From: Candidatus Micrarchaeum sp.
GTDB lineage: Archaea; SpSt-1190; DYHY01
Length of the DNA stretch: 22,936 bases
Assembly (NCBI GenBank): GCA_020723935.1
Contig: DYHY01000005.1
Span: 24,160-47,095, forward strand
Direction of reading: 5' to 3'
A model generated the notes under the pieces. That model had not been told where the DNA came from. It searched no databases and saw only the letters and a program-made list of their open reading frames with translations. The position numbers and the translations under genes were made by a program. Shown here piece by piece: positions 6,373 to 14,525 of this stretch (position 1 is its first letter; every line of letters starts with the position of its first letter).

Positions 6373-6726
6373 TTTTTGTCCTTTCGTTAGTTTTGTCCCC
6401 GCCCTGCACTCGATTATGTACCTGGCCGGGGACGAGGGCGCGTAGATTCGCCATGTCGCCGGCGCGAGGAGCGAGAACGGGACGGCCTGGGCGACGTCCA
6501 CGACCCGCCCTTCCCCGTCCAGCCACGCGACGGTTATCGGGAGGAAGCAGAACGCCATGTGTATCGACGCGGAGATGGGGCCCGCCTCCCTCTCCTCAGT
6601 GAAGAGGAGGCATTCGGCCCTCCCGATGGGCCGCCTGCGCCCCATTATCCCGAGCATCTTGTCAAGGACGGAGGAGCAGACCTTCACGCGGGAGAAGAGG
6701 ACCCTCTTCCCTGCCCTTATTTTCAC
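6358..6726 (-). CDS. DUF192 family protein
   Basis: 122 residues from GTG 6726. The single small beta-rich domain has the DUF192 (COG1430) sequence plan: a KVCSSVLDKMLGIMGRR block near the start, a hydrophobic FCFLPITVAWLDGEGRVVDV centre where relatives have WMKNT...D..F...G.VV, and PARYIIECRAG...KGQKLEL at the end. The biochemical function of the family is not established; bacterial members are often exported, but no signal peptide is seen here. The frame is open upstream into the ppsA gene. GTG 6726 is chosen because it begins the conserved domain and lies 27-28 bases from the shared TATA box. The stop overlaps the end of the broken M50-like gene. Confidence 0.75.
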   Translation of the reverse strand: MKIRAGKRVLFSRVKVCSSVLDKMLGIMGRRRPIGRAECLLFTEEREAGPISASIHMAFCFLPITVAWLDGEGRVVDVAQAVPFSLLAPATWRIYAPSSPARYIIECRAGTKLTKGQKLELF

Positions 6727-6749
6727 TCCCGGCAGTGGCCGGCAAACCC

Positions 6750-6757
6750 TTATATAA
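6750..6757. promoter_or_regulatory. Symmetric TATA box shared by divergent ppsA and DUF192 genes
   Basis: TTATATAA is a perfect palindrome. Its centre is about 25-26 bases before ATG 6779 (ppsA, plus) and 27-28 before GTG 6726 (DUF192, minus). The intergenic region is only 52 bases and contains no other A/T-rich box, so one TATA element appears to serve both leaderless transcripts. Confidence 0.65.
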
Positions 6758-6778
6758 TTACCCGGCGTCCCTGCGGGC

Positions 6779-9175
6779 ATGGCAGGGCCCAAGGACAGGT
6801 CAAGGGAGCTCATTTTGTGGTTCGAGGATCTAAGGAAGGACGACATCCCCCTCGTCGGGGGGAAGAACGCGAATCTCGGGGAGATGATTTCGGCCGGGAT
6901 CCCGGTGCCCGGCGGCTGCGCGGTCACGGCGTATGCCTACAAGAAGTTCATCACCGAGACGGGCATCGCCGACAAGATCTACGAGATACTCAACAAGGCC
7001 GACGTCAACAACTCCGACGCCCTCAACAAGGCCTGCGCCAAGATCCGCCAGATGATAGAGGAGGCGCAGATGCCGAAGGACATCGAGGCCGCGATCAAGG
7101 AATCCTACGCGGCCCTCTCCAAGAGGTACAAGCAGGAGGGCCTCTTCGTCGCGATCCGCTCCTCCGCGACGGCCGAGGACCTCCCGGACGCCAGCTTCGC
7201 CGGCCAGCAGGAAACGTTCCTCAACGTCAAGGGCGACAAGGACGTCCTCCTCTTCACCAAGAAGTGCTGGTCGAGCCTCTTCACGCCGCGCGCCACGTTC
7301 TACCGCCACGACAAGGGCTTCCGCCACGAGGACGTCCTCCTCTCCGTCGCCATCCAGAAGATGGTCAACTCCCGCTGCGCTGGCGTCATGTTCACGATGG
7401 ACATAACGACAGGGGACCCGGACGAGATAATAATCGAGTCCAACTGGGGCCTCGGCGAGGCGGTCGTGTCCGGCGCGGTGACACCCGACAACTTCCACGT
7501 GAACGAGAACAACCTGCAGATAATCCAGAGGAACTTGGCGGTCAAGCACGTCGAATACCTGAGGGATCCCAAGACCGGGGGGGTTGTGCACTCCCAGGTC
7601 CCGCCCGAGAGGCAGAACGCGCCCTCCCTGACCGACGAGGAGATCGTGAGGATCGCGGAGCTCGGGAAGATGATAGAGAAGCACTACGGCCGCGAGATGG
7701 ACATTGAATGGGCAGTCGACCGGGACATGAAGTTCCCGGAGAGCGTCTTCCTCGTGCAGGCGCGCGCCGAGACCGTCTGGAGCAAGAAGGCCAAGGGCGC
7801 GTCCGCCCCCTCCGAGCCGGTGCCGGCGACGAGCGAGAGGAAGGTCGTCTGCAAGGGGATGGCCGCATCTCCCGGAACGATCGCCGGGGTCGCCAAGATC
7901 ATCCCGTCGGTTGACCAGATAGACCTCGTCAAGCAGGGCGACCTGCTCGTGACCAGCATGACGACGCCGGACTGGGTGCCGGCGATGAGGAAGGCATGCG
8001 CGATAGTCACCGAGGAGGGCGGGGCCACGTGCCACGCCGCGATAGTCTCCCGCGAGCTGGGCATCCCGTGCATAGTCGGGACCGGGAACGCGATGTCGAT
8101 CATGAAGGACGGCTCCACCTACACCGTCGACGGCAAGGCCGGCGTCGTGTACGAGGGGCGCCTCGAGGAGAGGAAACCGGCGGCCGAGACCGCCTATTCG
8201 CGCGGCACGGCCGTGATAGCGGAGGGCTACATACCGACCGGGACCAAGGTCTACATGAACCTGGGGATCCCGGAGAAGATCTCGGACTACGGCGACCTGC
8301 CCTTCGACGGCGTGGGCCTGATGCGCCTCGAGTTCATCATAGCGACCTACGTGAAGGCGCACCCGATGGACCTCATCACGCAGGGCAAGGGCCAGGCGTA
8401 CGTGGACAAGCTCGCCGAGGGCGTCGGGATGGTGGCCAAGGCAATAAACCCGCGGCCCGTAGTAGTGCGGTTCTCGGACTTCAAGACGAACGAGTACCGG
8501 GAGCTACCCGGAGGCGAGAAGTACGAGCCGAAGGAGGACAACCCGATGATTGGCTGGCGCGGCGTCTCGCGCTACATCTCCCCTGGCTTCGAGAAGGCGT
8601 TCAGGCTGGAATGCCAGGCGATCAAGAAGTGCCGCGAGGAGTACCGGCTCAAGAACGTCTGGGTGATGCTGCCGTTCGTGCGCACGGTCTGGGAAGTGGA
8701 GAGATGCCTCGCCATAATCAAGGAGGAGGGCCTCGAGAGGAACTACGACTTCAAGATATGGGCCATGGCGGAGGTGCCCTCGATAGTGTTCCACGCGGCC
8801 AAGTTCTACGAGTATTTCGACGGCTTCTCGATCGGGAGCAACGATCTCACGCAGCTGACTATCGGCGCGGACAGGGACAGCGAGCTCCTCGGGAACATGG
8901 GATACTCCGACGAGCGCGACCCGGCGGTGGTGGAAGCGATAAGGATGCTCATCGTCGCCGCGCACAAGGCTGGGAAGACCATCTCCATCTGCGGCCAGGC
9001 GCCGAGCAACCTCCCTGACTTCGTGGAGTTCCTCGTCTCCGAGGGGATAACCTCTGTCTCGGTGAACCCGGACGCGGTCGTCGCGACGAGGAAGCTCGTC
9101 GCCGCTATAGAGCAGAAGGTGATGCTGCGGCGCCTGCGGGAAGCGGCGGAAGGGAAGGACCCGGCGAAGAAATAG
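6779..9175 (+). CDS. ppsA: Phosphoenolpyruvate synthase (pyruvate, water dikinase)
   Basis: 798 residues, close to E. coli PpsA (792). Converts pyruvate + ATP + water to PEP + AMP + phosphate; in archaea it can serve gluconeogenesis or run toward pyruvate. The N-terminal ATP-grasp part has LVGGKNANLGEM and RSSATAEDLPDASFAGQQET. The swivelling domain carries the phosphorylated His419 in GGATCHAAIVSRELGIPCI. The C-terminal PEP/pyruvate barrel has GFSIGSNDLTQLTIGADRD and Cys738 in SICGQAPS, the proton donor of the family. All key residues are present and the frame is intact. ATG 6779 fits the symmetric TATA box. It ends 8 bases before the convergent thymidylate kinase stop. Confidence 0.96.
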   Translation: MAGPKDRSRELILWFEDLRKDDIPLVGGKNANLGEMISAGIPVPGGCAVTAYAYKKFITETGIADKIYEILNKADVNNSDALNKACAKIRQMIEEAQMPKDIEAAIKESYAALSKRYKQEGLFVAIRSSATAEDLPDASFAGQQETFLNVKGDKDVLLFTKKCWSSLFTPRATFYRHDKGFRHEDVLLSVAIQKMVNSRCAGVMFTMDITTGDPDEIIIESNWGLGEAVVSGAVTPDNFHVNENNLQIIQRNLAVKHVEYLRDPKTGGVVHSQVPPERQNAPSLTDEEIVRIAELGKMIEKHYGREMDIEWAVDRDMKFPESVFLVQARAETVWSKKAKGASAPSEPVPATSERKVVCKGMAASPGTIAGVAKIIPSVDQIDLVKQGDLLVTSMTTPDWVPAMRKACAIVTEEGGATCHAAIVSRELGIPCIVGTGNAMSIMKDGSTYTVDGKAGVVYEGRLEERKPAAETAYSRGTAVIAEGYIPTGTKVYMNLGIPEKISDYGDLPFDGVGLMRLEFIIATYVKAHPMDLITQGKGQAYVDKLAEGVGMVAKAINPRPVVVRFSDFKTNEYRELPGGEKYEPKEDNPMIGWRGVSRYISPGFEKAFRLECQAIKKCREEYRLKNVWVMLPFVRTVWEVERCLAIIKEEGLERNYDFKIWAMAEVPSIVFHAAKFYEYFDGFSIGSNDLTQLTIGADRDSELLGNMGYSDERDPAVVEAIRMLIVAAHKAGKTISICGQAPSNLPDFVEFLVSEGITSVSVNPDAVVATRKLVAAIEQKVMLRRLREAAEGKDPAKK

Positions 9176-9183
9176 AGCCGGCT

Positions 9184-9867
9184 TCAGGCCTTCCTTGCCG
9201 GAAGGAGGGGTAGGACATCCCTCCAGAGCTCCTCGGCGATGTCCTCGATTGAGCGCAGCTTCCCCCCTGGCGCGCAGTCCACGACCTTCCAGCCATATTT
9301 CCTTGCGACGTATAGGTAGGCTTCCGAAGCCTTCTTCAGGTGGGAGATGTCCGCTTCATGGATGTCGCGCGTCTTGCCGCCTTCGATATAGGTGCGCCGC
9401 GCTTTCCTTGAAACGAGCTCCTGCCCAACCTCAAGGGGCATGTAGAGGAGGATCACCGCGTCCGGCCTAGGTATCCCAAATATCTTGAACTCCATGTTGT
9501 CGAGCCATTCGAGGAAGCGGTCACGCTCCGCGGCGTCCACAATCTTGCCCGCCTGGTGGCCCATGTTGGAGGAGACATACCTGTTGGATAGGACGACCTT
9601 CCCCTCGGCGAGGGCCTTCCTCATGCGGAAGGACGCGGCATACCTGTCGCAGGCGAAGAGGATGGACGCCCTGTAGGGCCCGACCTCCTCGGGGGAGCCG
9701 AACCTTCCGTTCAGGTAGTCCTCGACGAGGACGGCGCTCTTCTGCCCGTACTGGGGGAAGTCGAAGACCTCCGTCTCCAGGCCCGCCTTCTTCCCCAGGC
9801 GCTCAAGAAGGAGCTTCGTCTGCGTGGCCTTGCCGCTGCCGTCAGTCCCGTCTATGACGATGAACAT
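9184..9867 (-). CDS. tmk: Thymidylate kinase
   Basis: 227 residues. Phosphorylates dTMP to dTDP for DNA synthesis; cytosolic. P-loop GTDGSGKATQ (7-16), DRY (74-76) of the substrate-binding helix, and NRYVSSNMGHQ (95-105), which corresponds to the family's DRYxxSxxAyQ block. FDFPQYG (36-42) matches the family's FPR/FPxY segment that contacts the nucleotide monophosphate. A lid-like RKARRTYIEGG... stretch follows. The sequence departs from common bacterial Tmk, so a related dNMP kinase activity is possible. ATG 9867 is supported by a TATA-like box 28-29 bases upstream. It is divergent from the secreted-protein gene at 9947. Confidence 0.88.
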   Translation of the reverse strand: MFIVIDGTDGSGKATQTKLLLERLGKKAGLETEVFDFPQYGQKSAVLVEDYLNGRFGSPEEVGPYRASILFACDRYAASFRMRKALAEGKVVLSNRYVSSNMGHQAGKIVDAAERDRFLEWLDNMEFKIFGIPRPDAVILLYMPLEVGQELVSRKARRTYIEGGKTRDIHEADISHLKKASEAYLYVARKYGWKVVDCAPGGKLRSIEDIAEELWRDVLPLLPARKA

Positions 9868-9890
9868 GCCGCCGGAGGACCGCCGGAGGG

Positions 9891-9900
9891 AATTAAATGC
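9891..9900 (-). promoter_or_regulatory. TATA box for thymidylate kinase
   Basis: Reads GCATTTAATT on the minus strand, centred 28-29 bases before ATG 9867. Confidence 0.6.
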
Positions 9901-9914
9901 TTGCTACCGGGTCA

Positions 9915-9924
9915 CTAATTTAAA
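9915..9924 (+). promoter_or_regulatory. TATA box for the secreted membrane-anchored protein
   Basis: CTAATTTAAA, centred 27-28 bases before ATG 9947. It lies only 24 bases from the divergent tmk box, so the two promoters overlap in the bound region. Confidence 0.6.
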
Positions 9925-9946
9925 CGCCCGGCGCCCCGGACGCGGC

Positions 9947-10534
9947 ATGGCGCGCCTGCGCGGTCCCCTGCTTTGCGTGCTCCTGCTCCTCGCCCTGGCC
10001 CTCCTTTCGGCGGCTCCCGCCCTCGCGAAGGTGACGATGGAAAAGCGGGCGCCGGCGCGCACCGACGTGGGCGCCAAGACCATGGTTTCGGTGGAGATAT
10101 CGTCCGACTCCGTTGTGTCGGGGCTTGACGTCGTCGAAGACATCCCAATCCCCCTCAAGATATCGGAGTGGTCGGTCTCCGGCTACGACCCGTCGAAGGT
10201 CTCCTACGAGACGAGGTCCTTTGGCACGAGCACCAAGGCGAGATGGAGCTTCCCGGCGGGCCTTGCCGCCGCAGACAAGGTGACGATCGCGTATTTTTTC
10301 TCGTCCCCCTCGCCCGGGACCTTCAACCTGACGACCACCTACCTCTACCCGTCGGCGTTCGACAGGGTGGTCTCGACGGTCAAGGTGGAGAGCAGCAACC
10401 GCGTCGTCCTCGCCTTCGTGGGCGGCCTCCTCGCCCTGACGGTCGTGCTGTACCTGCGCGAGAGGAAGCGGCGCGGCGAGGGCAAGCTCCTGTCGCGCCT
10501 GGGAAAGTTCGGCAAGAAGAAGAGCATGGAATAG
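9947..10534 (+). CDS. Secreted, C-terminally membrane-anchored protein of unknown function
   Basis: 195 residues. A signal peptide (about 1-27: hydrophobic LLCVLLLLALALLSAAPALA) is followed by an extracytoplasmic beta-rich domain (28-150). The pattern V-x-V-x-I followed by DVVEDIPIPLKISEW resembles the conserved-repeat/CARDB-like domains of archaeal envelope proteins. A C-terminal transmembrane helix (153-170, VVLAFVGGLLALTVVLYL) leads into a strongly basic cytoplasmic tail (KRRGEGK...KFGKKKS). No catalytic motif is recognised. The frame is open further upstream, but ATG 9947 begins the signal peptide and matches the TATA spacing. The gene ends 31 bases before the convergent acdB stop. Confidence 0.72.
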   Translation: MARLRGPLLCVLLLLALALLSAAPALAKVTMEKRAPARTDVGAKTMVSVEISSDSVVSGLDVVEDIPIPLKISEWSVSGYDPSKVSYETRSFGTSTKARWSFPAGLAAADKVTIAYFFSSPSPGTFNLTTTYLYPSAFDRVVSTVKVESSNRVVLAFVGGLLALTVVLYLRERKRRGEGKLLSRLGKFGKKKSME

Positions 10535-10565
10535 CCCGGGAGGCGCCCCCCCCCGGTTCTGCGGC

Positions 10566-11189
10566 CTATCCTACGACGGCCCTGCCGTCCACCGCGACGA
10601 GCCTTCCGTCGGAGGTCGCCACAACCGGGTTGAGGTCAAGCTCCAGGACGCCCTCGCCCTCCGCAAGCTTTGAGACAGCGACGAGGAGCCTGGCTAGCGC
10701 CTTCCTGTCCACGGAAGGCTTGCCCCGGAAGCCGTCAAGGAGCTTCTGGCCCCTGATCTCCCCTATCATCCTCTCCGCGTCCGGCTCGGAGAGCGGGGCG
10801 ATCCCGAAGGACACGTCGGCGTATGCCTCGGCAAGCGTCCCGCCGATCCCGACCATCACGACCGCGCCGAACACCGGGTCTGCCTTCGCCCCGACAATGA
10901 GCTCCGTCCCCGAAGCCATCTCCTGGACGATCGCATCGCCCTTCCCTATCTTGGAGAGCGCCGCCTCCAGCTCCTCGCGGCTCCGTATGCCGAGGAACAC
11001 GAGGCCCTTCTCCGACTTGTGCTCGGAAGTGTCGGGCTTGGCGGCGAGGGGAAACGACGGCAGGGGCCCGTCCGCCTTGACCGTCCTTGCGATATGTATC
11101 CCGTATTTCTCGGCAAGGCGCAGGGTTTCCAGGACCGACAGCGTCAGCTTCGCCCGGCGGATCCCCGCCGCGGCCCGTCCGTCCGTCAT
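10566..11189 (-). CDS. acdB: ADP-forming acetyl-CoA synthetase, beta subunit (ATP-grasp_5 domain)
   Basis: 207 residues. Beta subunit of the archaeal enzyme that makes ATP from acyl-CoA + ADP + phosphate, the energy-conserving last step of sugar or amino-acid fermentation. The ATP-grasp_5 features are LAEKYGIHIA near the start, IVQEMASGTELIVGAKADP, FGAVVMVGIGGTLAEAYADV, SFGIAPLSEPDAERMI and ELDLNPVV near the end. It starts inside an ATGA overlap with larC (11186-11189), so it is translationally coupled as the third gene of a minus-strand operon. The CoA-binding alpha subunit is not adjacent and not in this window. The length is slightly short for the family but the domain is complete. Confidence 0.88.
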   Translation of the reverse strand: MTDGRAAAGIRRAKLTLSVLETLRLAEKYGIHIARTVKADGPLPSFPLAAKPDTSEHKSEKGLVFLGIRSREELEAALSKIGKGDAIVQEMASGTELIVGAKADPVFGAVVMVGIGGTLAEAYADVSFGIAPLSEPDAERMIGEIRGQKLLDGFRGKPSVDRKALARLLVAVSKLAEGEGVLELDLNPVVATSDGRLVAVDGRAVVG

Positions 11190-12361
11190 GACAGCGCCTC
11201 CTTCCTCACCTGCCTTAAAGTCTTCCCCGTCCTGCGCGCCTCGGCTTCCGCAGTGTCATGCTCGGCCTTGCGCGAGACCTCAACGCCGTCGAGGAAGAAC
11301 TTCTTGACGACTACCTTGCCCCTCCTCTCGTAGCTTCTCTGCGCCATCAGCATCCTGCAGCTGGAGATCCTCACACCCCCGGTCCCGCTCTCCTCTATGA
11401 GCCTGCGGGCGAGCCTCTCGGAATCTTCCCAGCGGCATATCAGCTTGACCGCGAAGACGGGGCGGCCCTTCTTCCCTATCCCCTGCAGGACCGAGAAGTC
11501 CAATGCCCCCTCCGCCATCAGGCGCTTCCCGACGTAGCCTATCAGCTCGCCGTCCACGTCGTCCAAGTTCGTCTCTATGACGCCTATCTCCTCCGCTCCT
11601 GCGGGGGCGGCGCCGGAGGACGGGGCGCCCTCGGCGACAACTATCCTGAATGTCCTGCCGCGCCAGCCGATCCCCTGGCCGATCCTCAGGATCCGCCCCT
11701 CCAAGGACGCCTCCCTGGGCGCGATGCTCAGGGCGAGCGAGACGCCCGTCGGCGTCGCAAGCTCCCCCTCCCCGCCGGAGGAGAAGCCTATCTTCTCCTT
11801 GGCAAGGATCCTGGAGACCACAGGGACGGGCACCTGCATGAGGCCGTGGGCGGTCCTCACACTCCCGCTCCCGACGGCGAGGCGGGTCCTAACAATGTCG
11901 GCTTCCAGCAGGCCGAGCTTGCGCAAGCCGTAGATTGCCGCGCATATGTCAAAGACGGTGTCGGCCGAGCCGAGCTCATGGAGGTGGATGTCCCTGGCGG
12001 GGACCCCGTGGACCGACGCCTCGGCCCAGTTTATCGTCCCCACGGCAGCCAGGGCGAGCCTCGCGGCCCCGTCCGGGAAGCCCAAGAGCTTCGCGCACTT
12101 TGCCACAGCCGCCCTCACCTCCCTTACGCTCCGCGCGCCCGCCTTCTCCTCGATCCGCAAGTCCAGGCCGCAGCCGAGGACAGGGTCCCTTCTGACGACC
12201 CTCCTCGCCTCGATCTTCCCGCACCACCCCTGGCACGCCTTCTGCGCGGCCGCCGCGACCCGGTCGAGGTCCTTTTGGGTCATCCCCAGGTCCAGGAGGG
12301 CGGAGACGACGAGGTCCCCGCTCACGCCCGCCGAGCAGTCGAGGAAGACTGTCCTTGCCAT
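11186..12361 (-). CDS. larC: LarC-like nickel-pincer cofactor (NPN) nickel-insertion protein, DUF111
   Basis: 391 residues in one frame. In Lactiplantibacillus, LarC inserts nickel into the pyridinium dithio-mononucleotide with CTP to form the NPN cofactor of lactate racemase and related LarA enzymes. N-terminal DCSAGVSGDLVVSALLDLG, then VHGVPARDIHLHELGSADTV, ATPTGVSLA, and a C-terminal part starting IETNLDDVDGELIGY are the hallmarks of the DUF111/LarC family. In some bacteria larC is split and needs ribosomal frameshifting; here it is continuous. No larA, larB or larE lies in this window, so the acceptor enzyme is unknown. It starts 4 bases after the ACT-protein stop and overlaps acdB by four bases: a tight three-gene operon. 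Confidence 0.88.
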   Translation of the reverse strand: MARTVFLDCSAGVSGDLVVSALLDLGMTQKDLDRVAAAAQKACQGWCGKIEARRVVRRDPVLGCGLDLRIEEKAGARSVREVRAAVAKCAKLLGFPDGAARLALAAVGTINWAEASVHGVPARDIHLHELGSADTVFDICAAIYGLRKLGLLEADIVRTRLAVGSGSVRTAHGLMQVPVPVVSRILAKEKIGFSSGGEGELATPTGVSLALSIAPREASLEGRILRIGQGIGWRGRTFRIVVAEGAPSSGAAPAGAEEIGVIETNLDDVDGELIGYVGKRLMAEGALDFSVLQGIGKKGRPVFAVKLICRWEDSERLARRLIEESGTGGVRISSCRMLMAQRSYERRGKVVVKKFFLDGVEVSRKAEHDTAEAEARRTGKTLRQVRKEALS

Positions 12362-12365
12362 GTCT

Positions 12366-13028
12366 TCAGCCCCCTTTCGCCTTCCGTATGAGCTCCAGGG
12401 TCCGCCCCAGGTCCTGCTCCTCGACGAGCAGGATCGTCTCCGTGTAGCAGGAGAGGGTCTCTATCATGTTCACGCCGTTGCGCGCGAGGAGGCGCGATAT
12501 CAGGGCGACCCATCCGACGGTGTTCTCCACCTTCCTCGTGGTCATTATCGATAGCTCGGCGACGCTCTTCCTCTCCCGTATTATGAGGCTTGCGCACGCC
12601 TTCTTGACGAGGTCGTAGTTCTCCGAATCCACTATTATCGTCGTCGCCTCCTGCCCGAAGACGACATGTATTATCTCGCCGCGGCCGGGGTGTATCTTCT
12701 TCACAATCTCGGCGACCTTCGAGAGCGTGACGCTCTCCGACTCGAGCGTGAAGTCGGCGACGCCAGTCCTGACACGCATCCTGCTCCTGGAGAGCATCGC
12801 TGAGAGCGCCTCGTCCGCCGCCCTTGCATCCTTCCTCGCCTTCTCTCCGTACCTCCTCAGGGCTATTGCTATCGCCTCGATGCTTCCCTGCCGCACCCTG
12901 GGCTTGATCTTCTTTGCCGCGGCGCGAAGGTTCAGTATGTCCTCGAAGAGCGCCTCCTCCATGTAGAACAGGCCCTTCACCTGCCTCTCGACGGCCTTCT
13001 GGATGCTTTCCCCCTTTTGGAGCGCCAT
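12366..13028 (-). CDS. ACT-domain protein, putative regulator
   Basis: 220 residues. The N-terminal helical region (about 11-62: ALFEDILNLRAAAKKIKPRV ... SIEAIAIALRRYGEK) resembles the leading part of a family of archaeal ACT-domain proteins. The middle (RMRVRTGVADFTLESESVTL and onward) and the C-terminus (VGWVALISRLLARNGVNMIE, then TETILLVEEQDLGRTLELIR) look like two ACT-type beta-alpha folds, so the protein probably senses a small molecule such as an amino acid. No DNA-binding motif is certain. The frame is open to 13319, but the TATA-like box at 13051-13060 is 27-28 bases before ATG 13028, which decides the start. First gene of the operon with larC and acdB, divergent from argG. Confidence 0.7.
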   Translation of the reverse strand: MALQKGESIQKAVERQVKGLFYMEEALFEDILNLRAAAKKIKPRVRQGSIEAIAIALRRYGEKARKDARAADEALSAMLSRSRMRVRTGVADFTLESESVTLSKVAEIVKKIHPGRGEIIHVVFGQEATTIIVDSENYDLVKKACASLIIRERKSVAELSIMTTRKVENTVGWVALISRLLARNGVNMIETLSCYTETILLVEEQDLGRTLELIRKAKGG

Positions 13029-13030
13029 AT

Positions 13031-13044
13031 GTTTCATTTGAAAC
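13031..13044. promoter_or_regulatory. Palindrome between TATA box and start of the ACT-larC-acdB operon
   Basis: GTTTCA-TT-TGAAAC, perfect 6-base arms with a 2-base spacer. It lies between the TATA-like box (13051-13060) and the predicted leaderless start (13028), where a bound repressor would block transcription. Operator function and the cognate protein (possibly the ACT protein itself) are inference. Confidence 0.45.
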
Positions 13045-13050
13045 AGAGGC

Positions 13051-13060
13051 CGTTTAAAAT
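13051..13060 (-). promoter_or_regulatory. TATA box for the ACT-larC-acdB operon
   Basis: Reads ATTTTAAACG on the minus strand, centred 27-28 bases before ATG 13028. On the plus strand it is about 22 bases before an ATG at 13078 that is in frame with argG, so it might also contribute to argG, though less well spaced. Confidence 0.55.
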
Positions 13061-13155
13061 GTTTTGTTTGGTTCGTCATGTCTTTAAGCGCGCCCGGGGC
13101 TCTCCTTTTTCGGGGAAAAATCCGCAAGGATGGCGGTAGGGGCTGGAAACACACA

Positions 13156-14487
13156 ATGGCAAAAAAGAATGCTGACGGGGGAAGCGTGAAGAAGAAGGCG
13201 GTCCTCCTCTTCTCAGGGGGCCTTGACACGTCGACGATATGCAAGTGGCTGCAGGCCGAGCACGGGTGGGAAATTGTCACGCTCACGCTCGACATAGGCC
13301 AGCACGAGGACCTCTCCAAGGTGGCCGAGAAGGCGAGGAAGATAGGGGCGGTCTCCCACTACACCGTGGACGTGCGCGAGGAGTTCGTGAGGGCCTGCAT
13401 AATCCCGGCGATCAAGGCGAACGCTCTCTACCAGGGCATCTACCCTGTGGGGACGTCGATAGCAAGGCCGCTGATCGCCAAGTACGGCGTGGAGGTGGCG
13501 CGGAAGGAGGGGGCCGTGGCGGTCGCCCACGGGTGCACGGGCAAGGGGAACGACCAGGTGCGCTTCGACATAATAATCAAGTCGATGGCTCCCGACCTGC
13601 AGGTCCTCGTCCCGGTGAGGGAGTGGAACATGGGCAGGGACCAGGAGATAGCGTACTGCAAGGCGCACGGGGTGTCTGTCAACGAGAAGAAGAGCCAGTT
13701 CAGCGTCGACGAGAACCTCTGGGGGCGCTCGGCCGAGTGCGGGGTGCTTGAGGACCCCTGGAACGCCCCCCCGGAGGACGCCTTCGGATGGACGGCGGCG
13801 CCCGAGAGGACGCCTAACGCCCCGGAATACGTCCAGGTGGACTTCAAGAAGGGCGTCCCGGTGTCGATGCTCGTGGAGTCGGCTGGCAAGCGGGTCGACG
13901 GGACGCTGGAGCTGATCCTTTCCCTCAACAAGCTCGCGGGAGCCCATGGGGTCGGGCGCCTGGACCACATGGAGGACAGGGTCGTCGGCCTCAAGAGCAG
14001 GGAAGTCTACGAATACCCGGCGGCGGTCGTCCTGATATCGGCGCACAGGGACCTGGAGAAGCTCGTCAGCACGACGCACACGAACTCCTTCAAGGAGGGC
14101 GTGGACGCGATGTGGGCGCGCCTCGCGTACTCCGGCCTCTGGACAGACCCCTTGATAAGGAGCCTCAACGCATTCATTGACTCGGTGAACGAGAAGGTCA
14201 CGGGGACGGTGAGGGTGATGCTGCACAAGGGGGCGTTCAGGGTGGTCGGAAGGAAATCCGCTAACGCTATATACGACTTCAACCTCTCTAGCTACAACAT
14301 CGACAGCAAGTTCGACCAGAAGAACTCGGTCGGCTTCATCGAGCTGTGGGGCCTGCAGACGAGGATGTCCAACGCGATATCCGAGAAGGCCCGCGCGTCG
14401 CGCTCCTCAACGCCCCAAGTGGGGAAGGAAAAGGAGAAGGAACAGGTGAATATAGGCTTGGCAAAGGCAAAGAAGAAGAAAAAGTAA
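13156..14487 (+). CDS. argG: Argininosuccinate synthase
   Basis: 443 residues. Joins citrulline and aspartate with ATP to give argininosuccinate, the penultimate step of arginine synthesis; cytosolic. The N-type ATP pyrophosphatase loop SGGLDTS is at 20-26. Further family blocks are IYPVGTSIARPLIAK, AHGCTGKGNDQVRFD, and ENLWGRSAECGVLEDPW, followed by a C-terminal oligomerisation region. ATG 13156 is preferred because the family begins just before the P-loop. The frame is open from ATG 13078, which would add 26 basic residues. No well-placed TATA box precedes 13156, so either a leader exists or the longer form is used. The C-terminus ends in a Lys-rich tail. 38 bases separate it from argH. Confidence 0.95.
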   Translation: MAKKNADGGSVKKKAVLLFSGGLDTSTICKWLQAEHGWEIVTLTLDIGQHEDLSKVAEKARKIGAVSHYTVDVREEFVRACIIPAIKANALYQGIYPVGTSIARPLIAKYGVEVARKEGAVAVAHGCTGKGNDQVRFDIIIKSMAPDLQVLVPVREWNMGRDQEIAYCKAHGVSVNEKKSQFSVDENLWGRSAECGVLEDPWNAPPEDAFGWTAAPERTPNAPEYVQVDFKKGVPVSMLVESAGKRVDGTLELILSLNKLAGAHGVGRLDHMEDRVVGLKSREVYEYPAAVVLISAHRDLEKLVSTTHTNSFKEGVDAMWARLAYSGLWTDPLIRSLNAFIDSVNEKVTGTVRVMLHKGAFRVVGRKSANAIYDFNLSSYNIDSKFDQKNSVGFIELWGLQTRMSNAISEKARASRSSTPQVGKEKEKEQVNIGLAKAKKKKK

Positions 14488-14525
14488 AACCTAGTCTCTA
14501 GGGTTGGAAGGGGGGAGGGATCCGA

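Noticed and set aside
6830-8362. Long minus-strand open frame (510 codons) inside ppsA
   Set aside because: Antisense shadow of an intact, fully recognisable PEP synthase; composition biased and no motif.
13078-13155. N-terminal extension of argG from ATG 13078
   Set aside because: Adds 26 basic residues with no family counterpart. Kept as an alternative only because a TATA-like box is about 22 bases upstream.
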